Positions 7,395 through 16,842 of a stretch of 63,301 nt of DNA are shown here, in pieces. Source of the DNA: a bacterium (GTDB lineage: Bacteria > Bacillota > Clostridia > Christensenellales > Aristaeellaceae); NCBI GenBank assembly GCA_029009515.1, contig JAQXJZ010000039.1, positions 1 through 63,301 of the forward strand, in the 5' to 3' direction. A program made the translations under genes and the position numbers. Every line of letters starts with the position of its first letter. Within the stretch, counting starts at the first letter, position 1. Under the pieces are notes generated by a model. It did no database searches. It was not told where the DNA came from and was given only the letters and a program-made list of their open reading frames with translations.

Positions 7395-8888
7395 TTACTT
7401 CTTCAGCTCGCTCAGCACGGCTTCTTCCATGCCGTCGGGCGCGCACACGGCGTTGTGACGGATGGGCAGATCGCGCAGTTCGCGCACCTGCTTGGGCATG
7501 GGCACCTTGCTCAGCTCTTCCAGCTTCTCGGCGCAGGCGAAGAAGTCCATGCCTTCCACGGCCTCGCTGCCCAGCAGGCTGGCGGCCACGTCGGGCGCAA
7601 ATTTGTAGGGGCTGGCTGTGGACACGATGACGGCCACGGTCTGGTCGCCGGTCTCGCGGCGGTACTGCTGCAGCACGTGGGAGGCAACCGCCGTGTGGGG
7701 ATCCATCAGGTACTGATCCATCTCGAACACGCGGCGGATTTCCTCGGCGGTCATCTCGTCATCCGCATAGCCGGCCCAGAAGATCTTCTTGAGCTCCTTG
7801 GCGTTCTTCACGCCTGCGCAGAACACGCCGCTCTCGGCCAGGTCCTGCATCCACAGCTTCACCTGCTCGCTGTCGCGCTCGCAGCACTCGTACAGCAGAC
7901 GCTCCAGGTTGGAGCTGACCAGGATATCCATGCTGGGAGAGGAGGTCTTGTAGAACTCGCGGTTCACGTCATAGGTGCCGTCAGCAAAGAAATCGGTGAG
8001 CACGTTGTTCTTGTTGCTGGCGCAGATGAGGCGGCGGATGGGCAGGCCCATGCGCATGGCATAGTAGCCGGCCAGAATATCGCCGAAGTTGCCGGTGGGC
8101 ACCACAAAGTTCACGTGCTGGCCCATGCGCAGCTTGCCGCGCTTGACAAGACGGGTGTAGGTGGTGAAGTAATACACAATCTGCGGAGCCAGACGGCCGA
8201 AGTTGATGGAATTGGCGGAGGAGGGCATCTTGCCCAGTTCGTTCATCTTCTCCTTGAAGGCCTCGTCGCCAAACAGCTTCTTCACGCCGCGCTGCGCGTC
8301 GTCAAAGTTGCCGTCCACGCCGATGACGTGGGTGTTCTGGCCGCCGGTGGTTACCATCTGCAGCTTCTGCACATCGCTCACGCCCTCATGGGGATAGAAC
8401 ACCGTGCAGCTGGTGCCGGGCACGTCCTTGAAACCTTCCAGCGCGGCCTTGCCGGTATCGCCGCTGGTGGCCACCAGAATGCTCACCTCGCGCTTCTCGT
8501 CGTTCTTTTCGGCGGCGAGGCTCACCAGATGGGGCAGGAGCTTGAGGGCGATGTCCTTGAAAGCCAGCGTGGGGCCGTGGAACAATTCCACCACATGCAG
8601 CGTGGGATCCAGCGTGCGCACAGGCGCGATGGTGGGATCGTCCCACTCGGCGGGATCGTAAGCGGCCTGGATGGCGTCATCCAGCTCGGCCAGCGAGTAG
8701 TCCTCCAGATAGTCGCGCAGGATGCGGGAAGCGTGGTTCTGATAGCTGGTGCCAGCCATGGCGCTGAGGCGTTCCATGCTGACCTGCGGGAACATGCTGG
8801 GCACAAACAGACCGCCGTCCTTGGCCAGACCCCACAGAATAGCCTGCGAAGCGGTCGCGCACGCGCCGCCGCGGGTGGAGAAGAAAGA
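7395..8888 (-). CDS. thrC: Threonine synthase
   Basis: A 497-residue PLP enzyme converting O-phosphohomoserine to threonine. The N-terminus FFSTRGG is typical, and the PLP lysine is about Lys111 in HGPTLAFKD. Further marks are VATSGDTGKAAL (phosphate-binding) and FVVPTGNFGDI. The start is set at GTG 8888 because AGGAGG lies 9 bp before it; an in-frame GTG at 8900 is only 1 bp from that site. The length fits the long (~500 residue) class found in many bacteria. No hom or thrB neighbour is present. A hairpin terminator lies just upstream, after the P-loop gene. Confidence 0.95.
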   Translation of the reverse strand, partial: SFFSTRGGACATASQAILWGLAKDGGLFVPSMFPQVSMERLSAMAGTSYQNHASRILRDYLEDYSLAELDDAIQAAYDPAEWDDPTIAPVRTLDPTLHVVELFHGPTLAFKDIALKLLPHLVSLAAEKNDEKREVSILVATSGDTGKAALEGFKDVPGTSCTVFYPHEGVSDVQKLQMVTTGGQNTHVIGVDGNFDDAQRGVKKLFGDEAFKEKMNELGKMPSSANSINFGRLAPQIVYYFTTYTRLVKRGKLRMGQHVNFVVPTGNFGDILAGYYAMRMGLPIRRLICASNKNNVLTDFFADGTYDVNREFYKTSSPSMDILVSSNLERLLYECCERDSEQVKLWMQDLAESGVFCAGVKNAKELKKIFWAGYADDEMTAEEIRRVFEMDQYLMDPHTAVASHVLQQYRRETGDQTVAVIVSTASPYKFAPDVAASLLGSEAVEGMDFFACAEKLEELSKVPMPKQVRELRDLPIRHNAVCAPDGMEEAVLSELKK

Positions 8889-8920
8889 CACAGGAATCAC
8901 CCTCCTAAGTATAAAGTAGG

Positions 8921-8944
8921 AAAAGGGCGGCCAATCGGCCGCCC
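8921..8944 (-). terminator. Intrinsic terminator between the P-loop gene and thrC
   Basis: On the minus strand GGGCGGCC-GATT-GGCCGCCC is followed by TTTTCC. It lies 18 bp past the P-loop NTPase stop and about 15 bp before the thrC ribosome-binding site. That leaves no room for a separate thrC promoter downstream of it, so it may act as a partial terminator or attenuator. Confidence 0.7.
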
Positions 8945-8961
8945 AGGAATGCCAGTTGGCA

Positions 8962-9372
8962 TCAGATTACGTACTTTTTGATGAATTCCGGCAGCTCGTC
9001 CTCGTCGGCGCTGATGGAAAGGGCAAAATTCACATCATGCTTCTGGCTGATGGCCTCCAGGCGCTGGAAGAACCACTCGGTGGTGTTCAGTTCGTTCTTG
9101 ATGAGCTTCTTGAAAGCATCGATGCAGATCAGGCCCAGATCGAAGTTCTGAGCGACGATGCCGCACAGCATGCCCATGAACATCTGGTCGTTGGCGATGT
9201 CGTATTCGCTGGCGTTGATGAAGCGCACTTCGTGGCGCAGATCAAACATATAACGGTCGTCATCGTCGATAAAGACGATGTCGTGCTTGCTGTCCTTGGT
9301 CGCGAGATTGGCCATGTCAATGATTCTCTTGGTCTTACCCGAGCCCTTCTTACCGGCAACTACCTGAATCAA
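8962..9372 (-). CDS. Small P-loop NTPase, function unknown
   Basis: A 136-residue protein with a clear Walker A motif, AGKKGSGKTKRI, at residues 6-17. A possible Walker B is hydrophobic IVFIDDDDRYMF near residue 32, and another is GLICIDAFKKL near residue 80. It is much shorter than ATPases with sensor domains, comprising roughly one nucleotide-binding core. The start is TTG 9372, with AGGAGG 8 bp upstream and no better ATG. It has its own promoter and terminator. I recognise the type as a small conserved protein in clostridia but cannot give a role; a link to nucleotide or DNA metabolism is not shown. Confidence 0.75.
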   Translation of the reverse strand: MIQVVAGKKGSGKTKRIIDMANLATKDSKHDIVFIDDDDRYMFDLRHEVRFINASEYDIANDQMFMGMLCGIVAQNFDLGLICIDAFKKLIKNELNTTEWFFQRLEAISQKHDVNFALSISADEDELPEFIKKYVI

Positions 9373-9444
9373 TGGTAACGCCTCCTATACACATTTAGTT
9401 CTGTCAGTGACTTCACAGTACACTGATCCATTCTTACATCAAGT

Positions 9445-9473
9445 ATTATACATGACTTACAGGCAAATAGCAA
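9445..9473 (-). promoter_or_regulatory. Sigma-A promoter of the P-loop NTPase gene
   Basis: On the minus strand TTGCTA (9468-9473) and TATAAT (9445-9450) are separated by 17 bp, about 70 bp upstream of the TTG start. Confidence 0.75.
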
Positions 9474-9476
9474 CTT

Positions 9477-12400
9477 TTAAAATTGTTTTTTCTCGGGGCT
9501 TTGTGCGAGCGCCTCGCGCAGCTCCTCCATGTTCATGCCCGGCAGATCGCGGAAAGGCGCGTCCGGGCTTTCGCACTCAAAGCGGCACACGGCGCGGTAA
9601 TCGCACAGATCGCAGGAGGTGCGGCTGCTTTCGCGGATGGGGGAGATGGCTGTATCGCCGTCAAACAGCTTTTGCGCAAGCTCGGCCGCCACATCGCGCG
9701 CGTGCCTGAGCAGCGCCTGCATCTGAGGCAGATCCAGCGCCTTGGCCGTCTTTTTCAGCTGACCGCTTTTGAGATACATGGGCGGGATGACAAAGGGCGT
9801 TTCGCTTTCGTCCATGGCGCTGAGCACCTCCACATCGCTCAGCGCAACGCCGCGCAGCTGGAATACCTCGCGCAGCTTGCTTTCCACCGCTTCGCGCAGG
9901 TCGGTTTCGCTCTCCACCAGGGGATCTGCCACGTAGAAGTAGAACGCGCCGGCGGGCTGGGCGCCGTCCACCGCGCGTACGCACACGTCCAGATACAAAA
10001 GAAGCTGCAATTGCAGCCCCCACCAGGTGCGGGCCGCTTCCAGCGACTGGCGCGAGGACTTGTAGTCGATCACGCGCAGGTAGACGCTTTCGGGCGTATC
10101 ATAGCGGTCGATGCGGTCAATGCGGCCCCTGAGGGCAATCTGTCGTCCGTCGGACAAAGCCAGCACAATGGGCGGCAGGCCGCCTTCGTAGCCGAAGCTG
10201 GCCTCGGTGCGCCACAGCGTGAAGCTGCCCGCGGCCAGATGCTGCGTGAGCGTGGCGGCGGCGCGGCGGATGGCGCTGCGGGCCTGCTCGAACCGGGCAA
10301 GGCTGCGCTCGCCGTCGCCCATCGGGCCCTGCATCAGCTCGTCAATCAGCGGCGCGATGGCCTCGTCCGCCATGGCTTCCACCCGTTCCTGCGCAATGTG
10401 GGGAAAGGCCTGTTCCTTGCGGGCCAGACGGGCGAAGTTGTTGAGCCCGGCGTGGTAGAAGGTGCCGGTTTCGATGGGGTCAATCTTCCATTCCTTCAGA
10501 ATGTGCGGCCTGAGGCCATAGGTGACGAAATGGCGGAAGGGGCAGTCGGCATACTGCTCCAGGCGGCTCACGCTGAGCACGCTGTCGCCGTACAGGCTGC
10601 GCGCCTGCTCCGGTGGAATGGGCTGGGCGGCAGAATCGTAATGAACGCTGCGCAGAAGCCTCATGGCGTCCGATGCGGTGGCAGGGGAGCGCTGCAGCTT
10701 TTCCAGCCGTTCCTTCCAGCGGTCGGGCATGTTCTGCAATCCGTCCTCATGGGCGCGCAGCTTCAGTCCCAGCTGACCCAGCGCCTGCGTGGCGCTCAGA
10801 GGAAGCGCATCGGCCAAAAGATGCGGAATGCTGTTTTCAGCAAAGAGACGCTTGGAAATGGCGGACAGCAGCGACAAAGGCCGCAGCGCCTTGCCGTCTG
10901 CCGAGGTGCGGGCATAGCTGAGATAAAGCTTTTCTTTAGGCAGGGTCATGGCGCGCTTCACGTCCAGCTTGGCAAGCAGGGTGCGGTTTTCGTCCGTCAG
11001 GCCCATGAAGCAGCCGGTGTCCTGCTGGGTTCTGGTGCGCTCGTCCGGTGAAAGCAGGCTGTCGGTGGTGCGGGACAGCAGGCCGTCGTTGAGACCCAGC
11101 ATGAACACCGCATCGGCCTCCTCGGCCAGCAGATGACCCAGCACGCCTGCGTGCAGCATGCCTCCGGCGGGCGGCAGCGAGGCCAGCGACATGGCGGCAA
11201 AGCCGCATTCCAGACGGGATGCGATGTGCTTGAGAGGAATGCGGCTCTGACCGCTCAGACGCAGAAGCTGATCCAGCAGCGTCAGAATGGCCTGCCAGAT
11301 CTGGCTGTTCTGGTTGGCACGCGCGGCAAAGCCGTGGGCCAGCAGCCGTTCTTCCTCCTTCTGAAGGGTTTCGTATGCGTTCACGTCCAGCAAAAGCTGG
11401 AACACGGCTGTGAGGGAAGCGGTGCTGTCGCGCGCGTCAATCAGCGCCTGACGTGCATTCAGAAGCGGTTCCACCACACGCAGACGCAACTCCTCGGCGC
11501 GATTGCGCATGGTTTCCTCGCCGCGCACAAAAGGCGCAGTCCAGCGCTTGCGGTCAATGCCGCACACGCGCACGTAGTTTTCCAGCTCGCAGATTTCCTC
11601 AAAGCTGAGCGGTGCATAACCGCTCTTGATCAGCCCCAGCATATCGCGGGTGCGCCAGCCATCTGCCATGGCGCGCAGCGCGCACAGCAGAAAGCTGATC
11701 AGCCCGTGGGACAGCGCGGGCAGCTGGGTGTCGGTATAGAAGGGCAGACCGCTGTCGGTGAGCGCGGCAGCTACGGCAAAATCGTAGCCGCTCTCGTCCG
11801 GATAGAGGATGACGATCTTTTCCGGGTCCATGCCCTCTTCCAGCAGCTTCATCACCTGACGGGTCATGAGCGTGGCTTCCTCAAAGGGCGAAAGGGCGCT
11901 AGAAAGGAAGATATTCTCCGGCTTGCCTTCGTACTGGGCAGGCTGCTGGGCAAAGAGCGCGCGGTCGAGGTGAACCATTTCCGGCACATGCGCAAGTTCG
12001 CGCCGCGGTAAAGGTTGCTGCGTGCAGCGGATGTTCTGCTGATCCATCAGCGCGCTGAAACGGCCCACGCCCTGCCGGATGGGCAGATACAGCTCGCCGT
12101 CCGGCGCGCTTTGCCCATCACAGATCAGGCCGATGACGAGGCTTTCGCACAGGGGCGCGGCGGAAGAAAGGAGCGTCATCATCTGCTGGGGCAGGGTGTC
12201 GAAGCCGTACACGTACAGATGCTTTCCCCTGAGATAGCTGCTGCTGCCCAGCTTTCCGGCCACGTAGGCCAGCTGGTCCTCGCTGTCGCTGAAGCGGCCC
12301 TTGAGCACCTGGTCGTACTGCTGATAAATGGCCGCCAGATCGCTCAGCTTGCTCTTCTGCAGCCCTTCTTCCAGCTCGTCAGCATAGCTTTGCAGCATGT

Positions 12401-12800
12401 CGGCGCTCAGACCGCCGCGCTTGAAGTCGGTGATGAGGGCGGTGAGCTTTTCCACAAAGCCGCGGCGGGTGACGATGCTGCCGTAGTAGGGCAGCTTTTC
12501 CTCCAGCCTTTCCAGCGCCTGACTGAGCGCCATGCGCCTTCCGGCGTCGGAAAGCGGCTCGCGCCCGTCGCGCCCGGCGTCGCTGAGGATGTGCTCGTAC
12601 AGTCGGGACGGACTGAGCACCTCCAGCGCAAACATGCCTTCCAGATGCAGCCTGTCCATCAGCTCGCGCTCGGCCGCCAGCGTAAACTGCTCCGGCACCA
12701 GCAAAATGGCGGACTGACCCTGTTTCATGCACTGGCCCATTTCCTCCACGATGGAAGGAAACAGCCGGTGGGGACGGGCGGTGAGAATGCGCACGGACAT
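9477..12800 (-). CDS. addB: ATP-dependent helicase/nuclease subunit B (AddB/RexB)
   Basis: A 1107-residue protein close to the usual AddB length. The N-terminus binds the partner in place of a true helicase (LVPEQFTLAAERELMDRL). The C-terminus holds the RecB-type nuclease, with RVIDYKSSRQSL (catalytic Asp and Lys) and the iron-sulfur cysteines in CDLCDYRAVCRFE. With AddA it forms the RecBCD-equivalent complex that processes double-strand breaks and loads RecA. GGAGG lies 8 bp before ATG 12800. AddA normally follows directly, but here the next genes are a small P-loop protein and thrC, so the partner must be elsewhere or absent. Confidence 0.9.
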   Translation of the reverse strand: MSVRILTARPHRLFPSIVEEMGQCMKQGQSAILLVPEQFTLAAERELMDRLHLEGMFALEVLSPSRLYEHILSDAGRDGREPLSDAGRRMALSQALERLEEKLPYYGSIVTRRGFVEKLTALITDFKRGGLSADMLQSYADELEEGLQKSKLSDLAAIYQQYDQVLKGRFSDSEDQLAYVAGKLGSSSYLRGKHLYVYGFDTLPQQMMTLLSSAAPLCESLVIGLICDGQSAPDGELYLPIRQGVGRFSALMDQQNIRCTQQPLPRRELAHVPEMVHLDRALFAQQPAQYEGKPENIFLSSALSPFEEATLMTRQVMKLLEEGMDPEKIVILYPDESGYDFAVAAALTDSGLPFYTDTQLPALSHGLISFLLCALRAMADGWRTRDMLGLIKSGYAPLSFEEICELENYVRVCGIDRKRWTAPFVRGEETMRNRAEELRLRVVEPLLNARQALIDARDSTASLTAVFQLLLDVNAYETLQKEEERLLAHGFAARANQNSQIWQAILTLLDQLLRLSGQSRIPLKHIASRLECGFAAMSLASLPPAGGMLHAGVLGHLLAEEADAVFMLGLNDGLLSRTTDSLLSPDERTRTQQDTGCFMGLTDENRTLLAKLDVKRAMTLPKEKLYLSYARTSADGKALRPLSLLSAISKRLFAENSIPHLLADALPLSATQALGQLGLKLRAHEDGLQNMPDRWKERLEKLQRSPATASDAMRLLRSVHYDSAAQPIPPEQARSLYGDSVLSVSRLEQYADCPFRHFVTYGLRPHILKEWKIDPIETGTFYHAGLNNFARLARKEQAFPHIAQERVEAMADEAIAPLIDELMQGPMGDGERSLARFEQARSAIRRAAATLTQHLAAGSFTLWRTEASFGYEGGLPPIVLALSDGRQIALRGRIDRIDRYDTPESVYLRVIDYKSSRQSLEAARTWWGLQLQLLLYLDVCVRAVDGAQPAGAFYFYVADPLVESETDLREAVESKLREVFQLRGVALSDVEVLSAMDESETPFVIPPMYLKSGQLKKTAKALDLPQMQALLRHARDVAAELAQKLFDGDTAISPIRESSRTSCDLCDYRAVCRFECESPDAPFRDLPGMNMEELREALAQSPEKKQF

Positions 12801-12850
12801 GAGGATGGCCTCCTTGAAAATGCGTATGGAAAAACATCTGGAATCATGAT

Positions 12851-12878
12851 ATCATAAACCCGACCCCGCGAAAAGCAA
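12851..12878 (-). promoter_or_regulatory. Candidate addB promoter
   Basis: On the minus strand TTGCTT (12873-12878) and TATGAT (12851-12856) are spaced 16 bp apart in the addB/mnmE divergent gap. Confidence 0.4.
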
Positions 12879-12910
12879 AAAGTGCGGGAAACAGAGAGGA
12901 CATTTGAGTC

Positions 12911-14263
12911 ATGACGGATACCATCGTTGGCATTGCCACTGCAGCGGGCGAAGGCGGCGTAGCCATCGTGCGCATGAGCGGCGACGATGCGGAAGCGATT
13001 TTTGAAAAAGCCTTTTCAGCGCGCAAACGCACTCGGCCCTATGAAAGCCACCGCCTCATGCTGGGGCATGTGCTGGATGAAAAGGGCGAGCCCATCGACG
13101 AGGTGATGGGCGTGGTCATGCGCGCGCCCAACAGCTACACCCGTGAAACCGTGTGCGAAATCCACACCCACGGCGGCAGCGCGGCGGCCTCGCAGGTGAT
13201 GCGGCGGCTGATTGCGCTGGGCGCGAGGGTGGCCGAGGCGGGCGAATTCACCCGCCGTGCGTTCATGAACGGGCGCATCGACCTGATGCAGGCCGAAGCG
13301 GTGATGGGCGTGATTGGCGCGCAGTCGCAGGCGGCGCTGAAGGCGGAGCAGCGCCAGCTGTCCGGCGGGCAGAGCCGCTTCATCCGCGATGCGCAGGAGC
13401 AGCTGCTCACGCTTCTGGCCGGGCTGGAGGCGCATATCGACTACCCTGATGAAATCGATGAAGATGAAGCGCTGGAAGGCCTGAACGACGGGCTTGGCCG
13501 ATTGATCAGCATGCTGGAAAATGCCATTGACGAGCGCGGCGCGCGCATCGTGCGCGACGGACTGCACGTGGCGCTGTGCGGCCGGCCCAACGCGGGCAAA
13601 TCCACGCTCTTCAATGCCCTTCTGGGCGAGGACCGCGCCATCGTGACGGATATTCCCGGCACCACTCGCGACGTGCTGGAGGGCAGCTTTTCGCTGGACG
13701 GCGTGCGCGTGATTCTGCAGGACACGGCAGGCCTGCGCGAAAGCGGCGACGCGGTGGAGCAGATTGGCGTGGAGCGCGCGCGGGCTGCGCTGGACAAGGC
13801 GGATGCGGCGCTTTTGCTGGTGGATGCATCCACCGATCTGTCCGATGAGGAACAGGCGCTTGTGCGCATGGACATGCCCTGCCCTTGCGCAGTGCTGCTC
13901 AACAAGGAGGACGCGGGCGAGCGCGTGAGCGTTGCGCAGGTCAATGCCATCGCGCCGCACGAAACGGTGCTGTCCATTTCCGCCAAGGACGGCGCAGGAC
14001 TGAGCGCGGTTCTGGACTTCCTGCGCAGGCATGCAGCCAGACCTCACGAACTGATGCTCACCCATGAGCGTCACATGAGCGTGGCGCGGCAGGCGCTGGA
14101 AAGGCTCCATCAGGCGCAGCGCGGCCTTGCGTATGATCAGCCGCTGGATCTGTGCGCGGTGGATCTGCACGAGGCGCTGTATCTGCTGGGCCGCATCACA
14201 GGCGACAGCGTGGATGAACAGCTGCTGGACGATATCTTTTCACGCTTCTGCGTGGGCAAGTGA
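12911..14263 (+). CDS. mnmE: tRNA modification GTPase MnmE
   Basis: A 450-residue protein that, with MnmG, installs the cmnm5 group at wobble U34 of certain tRNAs. The N-terminal folate-binding domain begins TIVGIATAAGEGGVAIVRMSG. The G domain shows GRPNAGKST (near residue 224), TTRD, DTAGLRE and NKED. The C-terminus ends in FCVGK, carrying the invariant catalytic-type Cys. Length and motif order are normal. The gene is divergent from addB. The usual partner mnmG is not adjacent. Confidence 0.96.
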   Translation: MTDTIVGIATAAGEGGVAIVRMSGDDAEAIFEKAFSARKRTRPYESHRLMLGHVLDEKGEPIDEVMGVVMRAPNSYTRETVCEIHTHGGSAAASQVMRRLIALGARVAEAGEFTRRAFMNGRIDLMQAEAVMGVIGAQSQAALKAEQRQLSGGQSRFIRDAQEQLLTLLAGLEAHIDYPDEIDEDEALEGLNDGLGRLISMLENAIDERGARIVRDGLHVALCGRPNAGKSTLFNALLGEDRAIVTDIPGTTRDVLEGSFSLDGVRVILQDTAGLRESGDAVEQIGVERARAALDKADAALLLVDASTDLSDEEQALVRMDMPCPCAVLLNKEDAGERVSVAQVNAIAPHETVLSISAKDGAGLSAVLDFLRRHAARPHELMLTHERHMSVARQALERLHQAQRGLAYDQPLDLCAVDLHEALYLLGRITGDSVDEQLLDDIFSRFCVGK

Positions 14264-14321
14264 TGAAGAAAGATGAAGCGCCATGAGCGGAAGAGCATGT
14301 GCGCATCCGAGGGAGGTCATT

Positions 14322-15101
14322 ATGGCATACCGTTATGAAACCCATCTGCATACCTGTCAGGGCAGCCTGTGCGGGGCGTCCACCGGCGCGGAGCATGTGC
14401 GCTGGTACAAGGAAATTGGTTATCAGGGCATCATCATCACGGATCATTTCTTCGGCGGCAACACAGCCGTGCCCCGCACCGGCACGTGGAAGGAGCGCAT
14501 CGACTGGTTCTGCTCCGGTTATGAGGATGCGCTCATCGAAGGCCAGAAGATCGGCCTGGACGTGTTCTTCGGCTGGGAACAGGGCTACAAGGGCGATGAA
14601 TACCTCGTGTACGGGCTGGACAAGCAGTGGCTTCTGAACCATCCCGAGGTGGAGACATGGACGCGCCGCGAACAGCTGGAAGGCGTGCACCGCGACGGCG
14701 GCTGCGTGATTCAGGCGCATCCCTTCCGAGACCGCGCCTACATCAACCGCATCCGTCTGGCCAGACAGTTCTGCGACGGCATCGAGGTGGCCAACGCGGG
14801 CAACCGTCCCTACAACGACGCCTACGCGCTGCGCTATGCCAGGGAATTCGGCTTCATCTGCACCGCTGGTTCGGACAATCACCGTTCACCTGCGGCCAAT
14901 CCCATGGGCATTGAAACCGAGGAAAAGCTGGGCAGCATTCAGGACCTGGTAAAGCTTGTGCGTAATCGCGGCAAGATCACGCCCATCGTTCCTGAAGGCT
15001 GGTTTGAACAGGGGTTTGCCGAAGCGCCTCAGCTGGAAACCTACTGGCTGGACGAGGACGAGCACACCTATCCCACCGGCCGAAACTGGCTGGCGGATTG
15101 A
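14322..15101 (+). CDS. PHP-domain metal-dependent phosphoesterase
   Basis: A 259-residue PHP-fold protein. Metal-binding motifs are ETHLHT at the N-terminus, IIITDH near residue 45, IQAHPFRD near residue 140 and TAGSDNHR near residue 190. PHP proteins hydrolyse phosphoesters, as in histidinol phosphatase, YciV-like nucleases and DNA polymerase-associated domains; this stand-alone form does not resemble HisJ enough to assign a substrate. ATG 14322 follows GGGAGG; the ORF start at 14283 would begin before this site. It lies 58 bp after mnmE and may be co-transcribed with it. Confidence 0.82.
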   Translation: MAYRYETHLHTCQGSLCGASTGAEHVRWYKEIGYQGIIITDHFFGGNTAVPRTGTWKERIDWFCSGYEDALIEGQKIGLDVFFGWEQGYKGDEYLVYGLDKQWLLNHPEVETWTRREQLEGVHRDGGCVIQAHPFRDRAYINRIRLARQFCDGIEVANAGNRPYNDAYALRYAREFGFICTAGSDNHRSPAANPMGIETEEKLGSIQDLVKLVRNRGKITPIVPEGWFEQGFAEAPQLETYWLDEDEHTYPTGRNWLAD

Positions 15102-15149
15102 TTTTCCCCAGCCCTAACCCCGGCGCTTTCACTGCACCGGGCTTTGGTG

Positions 15150-15178
15150 TTGCATTTTCTGGTAACTTGAAGTATGAT
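15150..15178 (+). promoter_or_regulatory. Promoter of the araBAD genes
   Basis: TTGCAT (15150-15155) and TATGAT (15173-15178) are separated by 17 bp, 61 bp before the araB start. No copy of the LacI operator seen at 21353 is present here. Confidence 0.7.
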
Positions 15179-15238
15179 AAAGGCAAATTGGCATTCGCGC
15201 ATTTCCTCTTAGCCCAATATGGAAAGGAGAAAACACAT

Positions 15239-16828
15239 ATGGACATCATCAATCTCATCCGCGAAGGCAGGGCCGTGCTGGGCATGGAGCTGGGCTCCAC
15301 CCGCATCAAGGCCGTTTTGATCGGCGAGGATCACGCCCCCATTGCCAGCGGCGACCACACCTGGGAAAACAAGCTGGAAAACGGCATCTGGACCTATCAT
15401 CTCAGCGATGTGTGGGCTGGCGTGCAGGATGCCTATGCCAACCTCAAGAAGGACGTCGAAAGCAAGTACGGCGTCAAGCTGACCAAGGTGGCCGGCATTG
15501 GCGTATCCGCCATGATGCACGGCTATCTGGCCTTTGACAAGGACAACAACCAGCTGGCGCAGTTCCGCACCTGGCGCAACACCATGACTGCGCAGGCTGC
15601 CGAGGAACTGACCGCTCTGTTCAGCTTCAACATTCCCCAGCGCTGGTCCATCGCTCACCTGTATCAGGCGATGCTCAACAAGGAAGAGCATGTGGCCGAT
15701 ATCGCTCACCTGACCACGCTGGCCGGCTATCTGCACTGGCAGTTCACCGGCAAGAAGGTGCTGGGCGTTGGTGAGGCCAGCGGCATGTTCCCCATTGATT
15801 CCGAAAACGTGGATTACGACGCCGCCATGCTGGCCGCCTTCGACAAGAAGGTGGAAGAGCTGGGCTATGCGTGGAACCTTCGCGGCATTCTGCCCGCCGT
15901 GGCCAACGCTGGCGAAGAAGCCGGCTGCCTGACCGCTGAAGGCGCCAAGCTGCTCGATCCCACCGGCGAACTGGAAGCCGGCTGCCCCCTGTGCCCGCCA
16001 GAAGGCGACGCCGGCACCGGCATGGTGGCCACCAACGCCGTGGCTGTGCGCACCGGCAACGTATCCGCCGGTACGTCCGTCTTTGCCATGATCGTGCTTG
16101 AGAAGCCCCTTTCCAAGGTCTATCCCGAGATCGACATGGTCACCACGCCCACCGGCAAGCCCGTGGCCATGGTGCACTGCAACAACTGCACCAGCGACAT
16201 CAACGCCTGGGCCGGCATGCTCAAGGGTTTCTCTGATGCCGCGGGCCTGAACGCCTCCATGAATGATATCTACACCGCCATCTTCACCTCCGCTCTCGAG
16301 GGCGACAAGGACTGCGGCGGCGTGGTGAACGTTGCCCTGTTCTCCGGCGAGCCCGTCGTGGGTCTGGACGAAGGCCGTCCCATGATCGTGCGCATGCCCG
16401 ACGCCAAGATGACCTTTGCCAACTTCGCCCGTTCCATCGTGGGCGGCGCGATGACCAGCCTCAAGCTGGGCATGGACATCCTTGCCAATGAAAACGTGAA
16501 GATCGACAGTCTGCTGGGCCACGGCGGTTACTTCAAGACCCCCGTTGCCGGTCAGAAGATGCTGGCTGCCGCCCTCAACACTCCCGTGTCCGTGATGGAC
16601 ACCGCCGGTGAAGGCGGCCCCTGGGGCATGGCGCTGCTGGCTGCGTACCGCGTGAACAAGGCGGAAGGCCAGAAGCTGGAAGAGTACCTGAACGAAAAGG
16701 TGTTCGCTGCTGCCAAGGCCAGCGAGCAGAAGCCCGACGCTGCCGATGTGGACGGCTTCAATGCCTACACCAAGCGCTTCGTGGAAGCCCTCGAGGCTGA
16801 AAAGGCCGCCGTCAGCGCAATGAAGTAA
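15239..16828 (+). CDS. araB: FGGY-family carbohydrate kinase, probable L-ribulokinase
   Basis: A 529-residue FGGY kinase. The first ATP-binding segment is GMELGSTRIKAVLIG near residue 17, and GIGVSAMMHGYLAF and a C-terminal GLLGHGGYFKTP-like segment (positions ~430) follow the family plan. L-ribulokinase phosphorylates L-ribulose before AraD acts. The assignment to arabinose rests mainly on the following araA and araD; the sequence is of the divergent ribulokinase type common in clostridia rather than E. coli AraB. ATG 15239 has AAGGAG 9 bp upstream; the ORF extending to 15098 crosses the promoter and is rejected. Confidence 0.82.
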   Translation: MDIINLIREGRAVLGMELGSTRIKAVLIGEDHAPIASGDHTWENKLENGIWTYHLSDVWAGVQDAYANLKKDVESKYGVKLTKVAGIGVSAMMHGYLAFDKDNNQLAQFRTWRNTMTAQAAEELTALFSFNIPQRWSIAHLYQAMLNKEEHVADIAHLTTLAGYLHWQFTGKKVLGVGEASGMFPIDSENVDYDAAMLAAFDKKVEELGYAWNLRGILPAVANAGEEAGCLTAEGAKLLDPTGELEAGCPLCPPEGDAGTGMVATNAVAVRTGNVSAGTSVFAMIVLEKPLSKVYPEIDMVTTPTGKPVAMVHCNNCTSDINAWAGMLKGFSDAAGLNASMNDIYTAIFTSALEGDKDCGGVVNVALFSGEPVVGLDEGRPMIVRMPDAKMTFANFARSIVGGAMTSLKLGMDILANENVKIDSLLGHGGYFKTPVAGQKMLAAALNTPVSVMDTAGEGGPWGMALLAAYRVNKAEGQKLEEYLNEKVFAAAKASEQKPDAADVDGFNAYTKRFVEALEAEKAAVSAMK

Positions 16829-16842
16829 GCGATGGAAAAAAC

